A stretch of 15,432 bases of DNA, taken from the NCBI GenBank assembly GCA_937864995.1, contig CALMDL010000171.1, positions 1-15,432 on the forward strand, written 5' to 3'. Below the pieces are notes generated by a model, which made no database searches, was not told the DNA's origin, and saw nothing but the letters and a program-made list of their open reading frames with translations. Position numbers and translations under genes: made by a program. This DNA comes from an uncultured Candidatus Altimarinota bacterium. Its GTDB lineage: Bacteria; Patescibacteriota; Gracilibacteria; BD1-5; UBA6164. Below, piece after piece: positions 7,865-15,090 of the stretch. Every line of letters begins with the position of its first letter. The stretch's first letter is position 1.

Positions 7865-10800
7865 ATTTTGTTTCTAATTCACTAATTCTTTTTCTAAGTT
7901 CTATTATTTCATAATCAGTTTCTTTATAATCTCAAGAATCAAGAAATGCTTTTAGAGTTTTTTCAAGTACTTCTTTATCTTTTAACAATAATGATTCTCA
8001 CATTTCATAAGGCATTGGTTGCCAAAACAAAGTATTATTTACATAAGCTGGTAAAAAATCTCTAGGTTCAAATCATTTAAATCTTCAATATAGTGTATTC
8101 ATTAATGGTTCAGTAGCAATAGTCCAAAATCAAACTGTTGCAAGGTGAGCAGCATTTACAACTATATTTACTCAGCTTTCTTTGTTAAATATATAATTAT
8201 TATCTATATCATCCGTAGCTAAAGATATACTTTCAGCAATTGTAGATGCAACTAATGATCATACAATTTTTTGAGACCATGTAAGATTTTGGTGCATTTT
8301 TATTGGATTTAAAGCTGTAGAAATTTCCCAAGCTGGTAATAGTAGTCTTTTTCAAGTTTGTTCAGCTCAAAATACAGCAGTTCTAATAGGTGCTTTTAAA
8401 GTTCATGTTATAAATTTGAATCATTCATAATCTTTTTCAATTTTTTTCCATAAATTTTCTTTGAAATCTTTTATAAAATCACTTTCTTTATAGTTTTTTT
8501 CCAATTTTTCTTTTCAACTAGGTGAAAGTTTTGATTTTATACTTGAATATACTTCTTTTCATTTTAATGCTGCAATTTCACCAATTTTTTTAATATATTC
8601 TATTTTGCTTTTAGTTTCAACTTTTTCGTTTCAAATATTAGTTTTAGGAGGTTCTATTTTTTCTAAATTTTCTTCTTTTAAATTTACTTTTTTTCAATTT
8701 TCATTATAAAATTTTCATTCAGAATCTTTTGTATAAATTTTTCAAGTTTTTTTATGTTTAAAGTATTCTAAATTGTTAGAATTTTCTCAACTTTCAGTAG
8801 GTTTTGTTTTTTCATTCCCAGTTTTTGGACTAGTATTTTGAGGTTTTTCTTCTACCTTTGCTTCTATTTTTCCACCTTTTTTACTGAAATTTATTTTTCA
8901 AGCTCATTTTATTACTGAAACCATTACTAGTGCTTGTAAATATTCTTCCCAAGTCCAATTAGCTTCTCACTCAAATGCAAACTCAAGTCAAACTGAAGTT
9001 GATGTTAATAACCCTGCTTCAGCTAAAACAGCAGTTATAGATGTATTTTTAAACATTAATGGTGGTACTTTTTCTCATATTCTTCAAACAAGAGCAAGAG
9101 TGTTTCAAGTTATTCATAAATCTAATCATTTTGGTCATAAATTTACCTTGCTATCTTGTTTTATTGCATTTGCTAATTTTGCATTTTCCATTACTTTTGT
9201 TGCTCATCTTAAAACTCACATAAAAGCAATTGATTTAAATATTTCTTTTGCATTAGTTGTTTCACTATTCCAAGCAGAATTTCAATATATTAAATTATTT
9301 GTAATTGTAGTACCTTCATAAAAGGCTACTCATTCAACTGTTGCTGTAGCTCAAAATTTAGCTAATCCTCAATATCTAGCTGATTTATTTACTAATGATG
9401 CTGCTCAAGTTGCTCTAGCTCACCAAGTAGCTGCTGCAAGTGCTCATCTTGCTGCAAGTGCTCAAACTCACATACTAACTAAACTTATTGCAATAGTACT
9501 AGATATATCAATTGCTGTATCTATGTTATTATCTGATATTGTAAGTATTCAATCACTAATAATTCATTTATTTTCTCATAATCAAGTTATATTTGCATAT
9601 ATTCATTTATAACTATCTTTTTCACTTCATCTTTTATTATCAGCTTCAATTTTTCTTTCAAGTAATGCATGAGTTAATATATTTTCTATACTTAAATCTA
9701 CATTTAGTTTTAGAAAATCATCAAGAGCTATTTCTTTTTCTCATGCTTTTATTCTCTCATTATTAATTGGAGCTAATTGTTTTGCATATTCATCTCTATG
9801 TTTTTCTTGTTTACTTTTAATTTTACTATAAGTTTCAAGAATTGTTTTTGCCATTTCTTTTCATAATATTTTTTCTAACTCAGCTTTATTATTATTAGAT
9901 ATATATTCTAATAGTTTTGGATTTTTTAGAATAGTATCAATATCATTAAATTCAGGAGAATTTAATAAATGAGTAGCAACTTTTTCTTTTACTGATTCAC
10001 TATTTCAAGACATTCATCCATATCTCATTTGATTATATATTTTTACAAGTTTTTGATCTTTATTATCTGTATCATTCATTAAAAATCATTTTACTTTTTC
10101 CATATCACTTGCTCAAATTATACTTTCTTCATTTTCAGCTTCAAGTATAATTTTCCATATATCATTTATATCATTAACATCTATGTTTTTTCATTTTTGA
10201 ACATCTTGAAAAATATATGAAAATTTATCTTGTACTTCTCATATTTTTTGTAAAATTATTTCATCATCATTTCTTGAATCTTTCCAAAATAAACCGTCAA
10301 CTGTCTTATTTGCTTGACTTATCCAAATTTCCAATATTTGACTCAGAATAGCAACTTTTTCATGATTTTTAAGTAAAGCAATGCTTTCAGGACTAAGTTC
10401 ACTTTTTTGAGCTATCTTTTCACCATTTTTTCATATTAAAAAAGTTTTTCAATTTTCAATTATATATGTTTGAGTATATTTAGGTTTATCTGTTTTTTCA
10501 CTTGGTATATCTACTCAAGCTAAATAATCTGGTTTTGATTTTTTATCTTGAGAATCTGTATTTGCTGGTTTTTTTTCAGGTTCTATTGTTCAAGTTGTGG
10601 GTGCAGGAGTAGGTTTGTCAACTTTAGGTACATTATCACCACTACTATCATTTTTTTTATCTCAAGCAATATCAGGTCATGCTACAGGTTTTGCAGCTTG
10701 TTTTTTATCTCATTCAGGAGTTGTTATTTCTCATTGACTTGGATCTATTGCTTTACTTAAAAAACCAGTAACATTTCAAATATGTTTTCAATTTTTTAAA

Positions 10801-11090
10801 ATTTTACTTTGTTCTACTTTTATAACATCACCTGGATGTATTAAATCAGATTCTTTTTTATCTATCCAAGTTATTGTATTTCATTCTAATGTAAGTGCTT
10901 TTAAAAAATTTAATTCATCTCATGATTTTATAACTATTCATTTTTGAATAGCTTCAATTATTTGATTATTTATTTCTTCTGCAAGTTTTTTTCTTTCAGC
11001 TTCTCATAGTTTTTTTATTGCTTCTCTTATTTGTTTTAAGCTAAGTCATTTTTCCCTTGCTTCAGAAAAATTATTAAATTCTATACTCAT
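7863..11090 (-). CDS. Very large membrane-associated protein with LysM-like segment, function unknown (1075 aa)
   Basis: I do not recognise the full protein. It is one open frame of 1075 residues with UGA as Gly (by hand count about 68 UGA against 13 GGN glycines). Order of parts: a charged helical N-terminus; a segment at ~50-95 resembling LysM (VIKSGDELNFLKAL followed by DLIHPGDVIKV), a peptidoglycan-binding fold; a Pro/Lys/Asp-rich linker (~110-195); a long helical region (~230-510); an Ala/Gly-rich hydrophobic region (~517-600) with likely membrane helices; another hydrophobic stretch near 680-735; a second Lys/Glu/Asn-rich linker (~740-830); and a C-terminal part with hydrophobic segments (~930-1010), ending in a short coiled-coil-like tail. 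No signal peptide is obvious. The start ATG is 24 nt from a predicted transcription start. It precedes the 902-aa protein in the same direction. Envelope anchoring is an inference from the LysM-like part and membrane segments; phage tape-measure or adhesin identities cannot be supported. Confidence 0.85.
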
Positions 11091-11120
11091 ATATATATTT
11101 TAATTTATAAATTCCTTATT

Positions 11121-11150
11121 ATTTTACCATAAATATATTCTAAGTGGCAA
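11121..11150 (-). promoter_or_regulatory. Predicted extended -10 promoter for the 1075-aa protein gene
   Basis: Minus-strand TTGCCA (11145-11150), 18-nt spacer, TAAAAT (11121-11126) preceded by TGG. Predicted start is near 11114, leader about 24 nt. The block TTATGGTAAAATA (11120-11132) is identical to the one in front of the 902-aa gene. Confidence 0.6.
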
Positions 11151-11157
11151 AAATAAG

Positions 11158-11229
11158 AGCTTGACATTTTTTATTTTTCAAACAATTAGCTTGAAAATAA
11201 TTAAAAATTTTGCAAAAAAAATCTAATTG
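11158..11229. repeat. Short repeats in the divergent intergenic region upstream of ftsX
   Basis: The 180-nt gap between the divergent 1075-aa gene and ftsX contains a direct repeat AGCTTGA at 11158-11164 and 11188-11194 (exactly 30 nt apart) and an inverted pair CAATTAG (11183-11189)/CTAATTG (11223-11229). These could be operator half-sites, but short repeats arise easily in such AT-rich DNA. Nothing else convincing was found here apart from the minus-strand promoter and a weak TTGTAT-N18-TACTAT match (11227-11256) that would give ftsX an almost leaderless transcript. Confidence 0.25.
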
Positions 11230-11270
11230 TATAGTATTTAAAAAATTACTTACTATATTGTCATTATTTT

Positions 11271-12152
11271 ATGCTTTTTCGTATTTTTAAATACTCTGTA
11301 AAAAATTCATTAAGAAACAAATTTTTGAGTCTTTCTTCTATATTGGTTCTTACACTACTTATGTTTTTTATAAACATACTTGTTTTATTAGATGATGTAA
11401 GTTATAAACTTATAGATGGTATAAATTCAAAATTAACTATTTCTTTATATATAGATGAAAAATATACAAAAACTTCTCTTGAAGTAACTGATTTTGTAGA
11501 TGATATAAGTAAAGAAAATAAGGATATAGTTGTTGAATATAAAACTAAAGATGACATATTAAATGAACTTAGATTAAAAGAACCAAATTTAGTTAAAATA
11601 CTTGAAAGAAGTAATCCATTACCAGATACAATTGTTTTATCAAATATTGGTATTTCAGAATATAAAAAAATAAATACATTAATTGAATCTAGATTGTATT
11701 TACTTGCAAATGATGAAAGTCAAGAAGATTATTTTGCCAATTATACTACTCAATATAAAAAAATTGAAGATGTAACTTCAGTTTTAGAGGTGTTAAAATT
11801 TTGATTAAATATTATTATATTTATATTTGTAGGTTCGATAGCTATTATTATATATAGTATAATTTGAAATTTTATCTACTATTATAGGGATGAAATTTAT
11901 ATAACAAAATTGGTAGGTTGATCAAATGTATTTATATATTGACCATTTGTTCTACAAGGTATGATATATTCATTTATAGCATTTATATCTAATATTATAT
12001 TATTTACATTATTGTTAAATAATTTAAATTGATTATTTGGTCATATATATGAATTTTCATTTTCAAATTTAATATTATTGTTTGAAATGATAATGTTTAT
12101 GTTTGTAGGTTGACTAAGTGGATATTTTTCTTCTAAAAAGTATTTAAGGTAA
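11271..12152 (+). CDS. ftsX: Cell division protein FtsX (ABC-type membrane subunit)
   Basis: FtsX is the membrane partner of the ATPase FtsE; the complex activates peptidoglycan hydrolases at the division site. The 293-residue product has normal family length. Seen: a short cytoplasmic N-terminus (YSVKNSLRNKF), TM1 at ~20-40, an extracytoplasmic domain (~45-175) with an ISLYIDEKYT strand and a NPLPDTIVL motif typical of FtsX, then three further membrane segments with the conserved loop YRDEIYITKLVGGSNVFI and GPFVLQGMIYS. Six in-frame UGA codons, all after residue 177, fall on or near family glycines (for example in LVGGSN and VGGLSG). Standard-code annotation would stop at residue 177, after the periplasmic domain. 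No ftsE gene lies in the window; the neighbour upstream is divergent. The start ATG is preceded by TTATTTT with no Shine-Dalgarno. Confidence 0.92.
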
Positions 12153-12172
12153 AATATTGTACAAAAAATTTG

Positions 12173-12225
12173 AAATACAAAAATGGCATCAAATAAATAA
12201 AATATGACATTTTTGTATTTTTTTT
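12173..12225 (+). terminator. Probable terminator downstream of ftsX
   Basis: Perfect 13-bp inverted repeat (12173-12185 and 12208-12220) around a 22-nt loop, followed by a run of eight T (12218-12225). The stem is AT-rich with few G-C pairs, so strength is uncertain, but position after ftsX and the T-tract fit. The minus-strand complement would also carry a T-run after the hairpin. Confidence 0.5.
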
Positions 12226-12235
12226 GAAAAAAAGT

Positions 12236-12263
12236 TTGCATTAATAAAAATTTTTTATATAAT
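12236..12263 (+). promoter_or_regulatory. Predicted promoter for tRNA-Asp
   Basis: TTGCAT (12236-12241), 16-nt spacer, consensus TATAAT (12258-12263), followed by a relatively GC-rich CCACGAG discriminator/start region unlike the surrounding DNA. It ends 19 nt before the tRNA. Confidence 0.55.
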
Positions 12264-12282
12264 CCACGAGCATTAGTTAAAT

Positions 12283-12359
12283 GGTCTCGTAGCTCAGCTG
12301 GTTAGAGCGCTGCACTGTCACTGCAGAGGTCGCGGGTTCGAATCCCGTCGAGACCGCCA
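12283..12359 (+). tRNA. tRNA-Asp (anticodon GUC)
   Basis: A 77-nt cloverleaf: acceptor GGTCTCG pairs with CGAGACC, anticodon stem CTGCA/TGCAG around loop CTGTCAC gives anticodon GTC, T-arm contains GGTTCGAATCC. Discriminator base G73, expected for tRNA-Asp, and CCA is encoded. Being a GUN-anticodon tRNA, it is a potential substrate of the queuosine pathway to which queA belongs. Confidence 0.96.
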
Positions 12360-12390
12360 TTAATGTAGCACAAAGTTGCTTAACAGATAG

Positions 12391-12422
12391 AGAGATTAAA
12401 GTGTTTTTTTAAAAACATCTCT
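12391..12422 (+). other. Imperfect hairpin between tRNA-Asp and tRNA-Ala
   Basis: Outer stem AGAGA (12391-12395)/TCTCT (12418-12422) and inner TGTTTTT (12402-12408)/AAAAACA (12411-12417). No T-tract follows, so it is more likely a processing structure than a terminator, or chance in AT-rich DNA. Confidence 0.3.
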
Positions 12423-12465
12423 GTATCGATAATAATTGTATGCTTAAAATTACGCTTATAATCTT

Positions 12466-12542
12466 GGGGTCTTAGCTCAGTTGGCTAGAGCGCCTGCCTT
12501 GCACGCAGGAGGTCAAGGGTTCGACTCCCTTAGGCTCCACCA
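12466..12542 (+). tRNA. tRNA-Ala (anticodon UGC)
   Basis: A 77-nt cloverleaf with encoded CCA. Anticodon stem CCTGC/GCAGG around CTTGCAC gives TGC. The acceptor stem GGGGTCT/AGGCTCC contains the G3:U70 wobble pair that is the main identity element of tRNA-Ala; A73 is the discriminator. A TATAAT (12457-12462) lies only three bases before the first base of the tRNA. Confidence 0.96.
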
Positions 12543-12639
12543 TTTTTTAAAAATGACTACAATTAAGCTTTACGAATTACTTAAAAAGTGATTCGGTTTT
12601 GAGTTATAATTACTTATATTATTAACATAGTAAATTATT

Positions 12640-12849
12640 ATGCCTTCAAATAAAAGACCTAGAAGATTAAACTATGCAGTTAACAAAAAATGACCTAAAA
12701 CATGAGGTAAAGTTGGTAATGCTGTAGCTCATTATAAAAAACTGCAAACAAGAATCGGATTTGAATGAGAAACTAAATGGTTATTAAACGCTGTTAAGAT
12801 TGTTACAGCTAAATTGAATAAATACCAAATAAATCTTAACAAAATATAA
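12640..12849 (+). CDS. Small basic protein of unknown function (69 aa)
   Basis: I do not recognise this protein. It is a 69-residue, strongly basic, Lys/Arg-rich product (starts MPSNKRPRRLNYAVNKK), with no membrane segment. It contains three UGA codons read as Gly, two of them in a GPKTGGK stretch, so it is invisible under the standard code. It sits between tRNA-Ala and tuf in a block otherwise made of translation genes and is followed after one base by a second small basic ORF. Size, charge and context suggest a ribosome- or RNA-associated protein, but I could not match it to a named ribosomal protein (bS20, bS21, bL34, bL35 and bL36 do not fit). The ATTATG start context matches that of tuf and rpsJ, which supports it being translated. 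Confidence 0.65.
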
Positions 12850-12850
12850 T

Positions 12851-12937
12851 ATGCCAAGATTAACTTGATATGCTCACAGAAAACTAAGAAGAGCTTTGAC
12901 TATAATTGAAAAAAAAGTTAAAAAGAATAAAAGATAA
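12851..12937 (+). CDS. Very small basic peptide (28 aa), hypothetical
   Basis: A 28-residue ORF starting MPRLTGYAHRKLRRAL and ending in Lys/Arg-rich residues. It begins one base after the stop of the 69-aa ORF, has the same ATATG-type start, and contains one UGA (Gly6). No family is recognised. Tight coupling to the preceding gene, strong positive charge and location before tuf argue for it, but the length is so short that chance cannot be excluded. Confidence 0.4.
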
Positions 12938-13009
12938 AAATTTGATTTTATTGATTAAATTATTAAAGTTTTAATACAAAATTATTTTATTATATTAAAA
13001 AACATTATT

Positions 13010-14200
13010 ATGGCTTTTGATAGATCTAAACCACATATGAACATTGGTACTATTGGTCACGTTGATCATGGTAAAACTACTACTACTGCTGCTATATCTA
13101 CAGTTTTAGGACACTTAATGGGAGGAGAAATTAGAGATTTTGCTTCTATTGATAACGCTCCAGAAGAAAGAGCAAGAGGTATTACAATTAATACTTCACA
13201 CGTTGAATACGAAACTAAAAACAGACACTACGCTCACGTTGATTGTCCATGACATGCTGATTATGTTAAAAACATGATTACTGGTGCTGCTCAAATGGAT
13301 GCTGCTATATTAATAGTTGCTGCTACTGACGGTCCTATGGCTCAAACTAGAGAACATATTTTATTATCAAGACAAGTAGGTGTTCCTTACATCGTTGTTT
13401 TCATGAATAAATGTGATATGGTTGATGATGAAGAAATGTTAGAATTAGTAGAAATGGAAATTAGAGATTTATTATCTAAATATGATTTCCCTGGTGATGA
13501 TACTCCAATTATTAGAGGTTCTGGGCTAGTAGCTTTAGAAAATCCTACTGATATGGATAAAGCATACGGTGCTAAAACAATTCTTGAATTATTTGACGCT
13601 GTTGAATCATTTGTTCCAGTTCCAGAAAGAGACTTAGATAAATCATTCTTAATGCCAGTTGAAGATGTATTCTCTATTAAAGGTAGAGGTACTGTAGTTA
13701 CTGGTAAAATTGAACAATGAGTTATTAAAGTTGGTGAAGAAATTGAAATCGTTGGTATTAGAGATACTCAAAAATCAACTGTTACAGGTATTGAAATGTT
13801 CCACAAATTATTAGATCAAGGACAAGCTTGAGATAATGCTGGTATCTTATTAAGAGGTATTCAAAGAGAAGATGTTGAAAGAGGACAAGTTCTTGCTAAA
13901 CCAGGATCAATTAAACCTCATACTTCATTCGAATCAGAAGTATACGTACTTACTAAAGATGAAGGTGGTAGACATACTCCATTCTTTAAATGATATAAAC
14001 CACAATTTTACTTCAGAACTACTGATGTAACTGGTGATATTGAATTACCTGCTGGTGTAGAAATGGTTATGCCTGGTGATAACATTAAAATGACTGTTAA
14101 ATTACAATCTCCAATTGCGATGACTGAATGATTAAGATTCGCTATCAGAGAAGGTGGTAGAACTGTTGGTTCATGAGTTGTTGCTAAAATCATAGCATAA
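13010..14200 (+). CDS. tuf: Translation elongation factor EF-Tu
   Basis: EF-Tu delivers aminoacyl-tRNA to the ribosome as a GTP complex. The 396-residue product has full family length with all three domains. GTPase motifs seen: GHVDHGKT at 16-23 (P-loop), [16 protein letters not shown] (switch I), [12 protein letters not shown] at 78-89 (switch II; the Gly81 of PGH is UGA at 13250-13252), NKCD (G4), and SGL at 171-173 in place of the usual SAL (G5). Domain 2 begins around [26 protein letters not shown]; domain 3 ends in [17 protein letters not shown]. Six UGA codons are read as Gly, with roughly 33 Gly encoded by GGN, so UGA is avoided compared with neighbouring non-ribosomal genes. The start is preceded by AT-rich leader and ATTATG; no Shine-Dalgarno. 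fusA and rpsG are not adjacent; rpsJ follows after a hairpin-containing 94-nt gap. Confidence 0.98.
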
Positions 14201-14219
14201 TTAATGTAATCTGATAAAT

Positions 14220-14250
14220 CCAACATTATTCTTTTATAGAATAGTGTTGG
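14220..14250 (+). other. Stable intercistronic hairpin between tuf and rpsJ
   Basis: A 13-bp stem (14220-14232 and 14238-14250, one G-U pair) with a 5-nt loop, CCAACATTATTCT pairing with AGAATAGTGTTGG. It is not followed by a T-tract, so it is not a classical terminator; an mRNA-stability or processing element between tuf and the ribosomal genes is the simplest reading. Confidence 0.6.
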
Positions 14251-14294
14251 GAAATTAGAAATACATTAAAGTTTATTAATTATAAAAAAATATT

Positions 14295-14612
14295 ATGGCA
14301 AAAAAAGCTACAAATAAAATTAGAATTAGCGTAAAAGCATTTGAACATAAATTATTAGACGAAGCTGTTAAAAAAATAGTTAGTATCGCTAATGATTCAT
14401 GAGCTAAAGTTGTTTGACCAATTCCTTTACCTACAAAAATTGAAAAAGTTACAGTTAATAGATCAACTTTTGTTAATAAAGATGCAAGAGAACAATTTGA
14501 AATTAGAAGACATAAAAGATTAATCGATATATTAGAACCATCTGCTCAAACTATGGAAATGCTTCAAAGTTTAAGTATACCAAATGGTGTAGGAATCGAA
14601 ATTAAAGCATAA
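14295..14612 (+). CDS. rpsJ: 30S ribosomal protein uS10
   Basis: uS10 is a small-subunit head protein, also the NusE partner in transcription antitermination. The 105-residue product has family length. Seen: [22 protein letters not shown], then a [22 protein letters not shown] stretch, [23 protein letters not shown], and the C-terminal [10 protein letters not shown]. Both Gly in the GAKVVGP part are UGA. The conserved FEIRxHKR segment makes identification secure. In many bacteria rpsJ starts the S10 operon (rplC, rplD follow); here rpmB follows instead, after 25 nt, so the classical operon is broken. Start context is ATATTATG without Shine-Dalgarno. Confidence 0.96.
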
Positions 14613-14637
14613 TAATTACTTACTTAAATATAGAACC

Positions 14638-14835
14638 ATGTCAAGAGTTTGTGAAGTTACATGAAAAAGAACAGCTGTTGGTAATAATAGATCTCATTCA
14701 ATGAGAGCTACAAAAAGAAAATTTTACCCAAATCTTTTTTATAAAAATATAAAAGATCCTGAAACAGGGATTGTATACAAAATTAGAGTTTCTGCTAAAG
14801 GGCTTAAAACTTTAAGAAAAAACTGATTAATATAG
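14638..14835 (+). CDS. rpmB: 50S ribosomal protein bL28
   Basis: A 65-residue large-subunit protein. Seen: the N-terminal SRVCEVTGKRTAVGNNRSHS, typical of bL28 except that the family's second zinc-site Cys residues are absent, followed by TKRKFYPNLFY, and KIRVSAKGLKTLRKNGLI, the conserved C-terminal signature of the family. Two UGA codons (in VTGKR and KNGLI) match conserved glycines, and the second lies three codons from the end. This is the only gene here ending in TAG. It has the one start not fitting the local pattern (ACCATG). It lies 25 nt after rpsJ and 28 nt before tRNA-Leu. Confidence 0.94.
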
Positions 14836-14841
14836 TTTACT

Positions 14842-14859
14842 CTTCGCTTTTTTGCGAAG
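14842..14859 (+). other. Short hairpin between rpmB and tRNA-Leu
   Basis: CTTCGC (14842-14847) and GCGAAG (14854-14859) around a T6 loop, four bases before the tRNA. No T-tract follows the stem. It could be a processing signal separating the mRNA from the tRNA or a weak attenuator. Confidence 0.4.
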
Positions 14860-14863
14860 GTTT

Positions 14864-14948
14864 GCCCAGGTGGTGGAATAGGTAGACACGCAGGACTTAA
14901 AATCCTGTTACTTCGGTAGTGCGGGTTCGATTCCCGCCCTGGGCACCA
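14864..14948 (+). tRNA. tRNA-Leu (anticodon UAA)
   Basis: An 85-nt class II tRNA with encoded CCA. Acceptor GCCCAGG/CCTGGGC, discriminator A73, anticodon stem CAGGA/TCCTG around CTTAAAA gives TAA, and a long variable arm with a TAC-TTCG-GTA hairpin. It reads UUA, the main Leu codon in this AT-rich DNA. It is probably cotranscribed with rpmB because no promoter fits in the 28-nt gap. Confidence 0.96.
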
Positions 14949-14996
14949 TACTTAAAATAAAACTAAAAACTTAATACTTAAAATTATATTTATAAG

Positions 14997-15024
14997 TTGA
15001 TGGTTATTGAGCTAAAAATATATT
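14997..15024 (+). promoter_or_regulatory. Candidate promoter for rpsP
   Basis: TTGATG (14997-15002), 16-nt spacer, TATATT (15019-15024), within the 142-nt gap between tRNA-Leu and rpsP. A ~60-nt AT-rich leader would follow. Other TATAAT-like strings nearer the gene (around 15061-15076) lack a spaced -35. Confidence 0.35.
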
Positions 15025-15090
15025 TTTTGGTTTTAAACTCTCAATTTAAAAAAAATAATTTATACTAATTTATAATTTATACCTTGATAT

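Noticed and set aside
3567..9321. Several plus-strand open frames of 70-175 codons (for example 5513-6040, 6047-6274, 7286-7561, 9100-9321)
   Set aside because: All lie opposite the continuous minus-strand genes read with UGA as Gly; none has family motifs, and their Ser/His/Phe-rich content is what the complement of these AT-rich genes gives.
5071..11090. Phage tail tape-measure or prophage structural genes
   Set aside because: Length and helical/hydrophobic composition are superficially similar, but no phage gene surrounds them and each gene has its own promoter.
11161..11189. TTGACA at 11161 as the -35 of an ftsX promoter
   Set aside because: No acceptable -10 hexamer at 15-19 nt downstream; kept only as part of a possible repeat.
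12041..12241. Minus-strand frame of 66 codons opposite the end of ftsX
   Set aside because: Overlaps the conserved C-terminus of FtsX and the downstream terminator; no independent support.
12541..12555. CATTTTTTAAAAATG palindrome after tRNA-Ala as terminator
   Set aside because: The loop would be one base, there are almost no G-C pairs and no T-tract follows.
12599..12627. TTGAGT/TAACAT and TATAAT strings upstream of the 69-aa ORF as a promoter
   Set aside because: TATAAT at 12605 has no spaced -35 and the other pair is weak; too common in this AT-rich DNA to call.
13010..13720. Apparent broken or frameshifted EF-Tu (two fragments, 13010-13252 and 13274-13720)
   Set aside because: No frameshift: the break is a UGA at a conserved Gly codon in the same frame.
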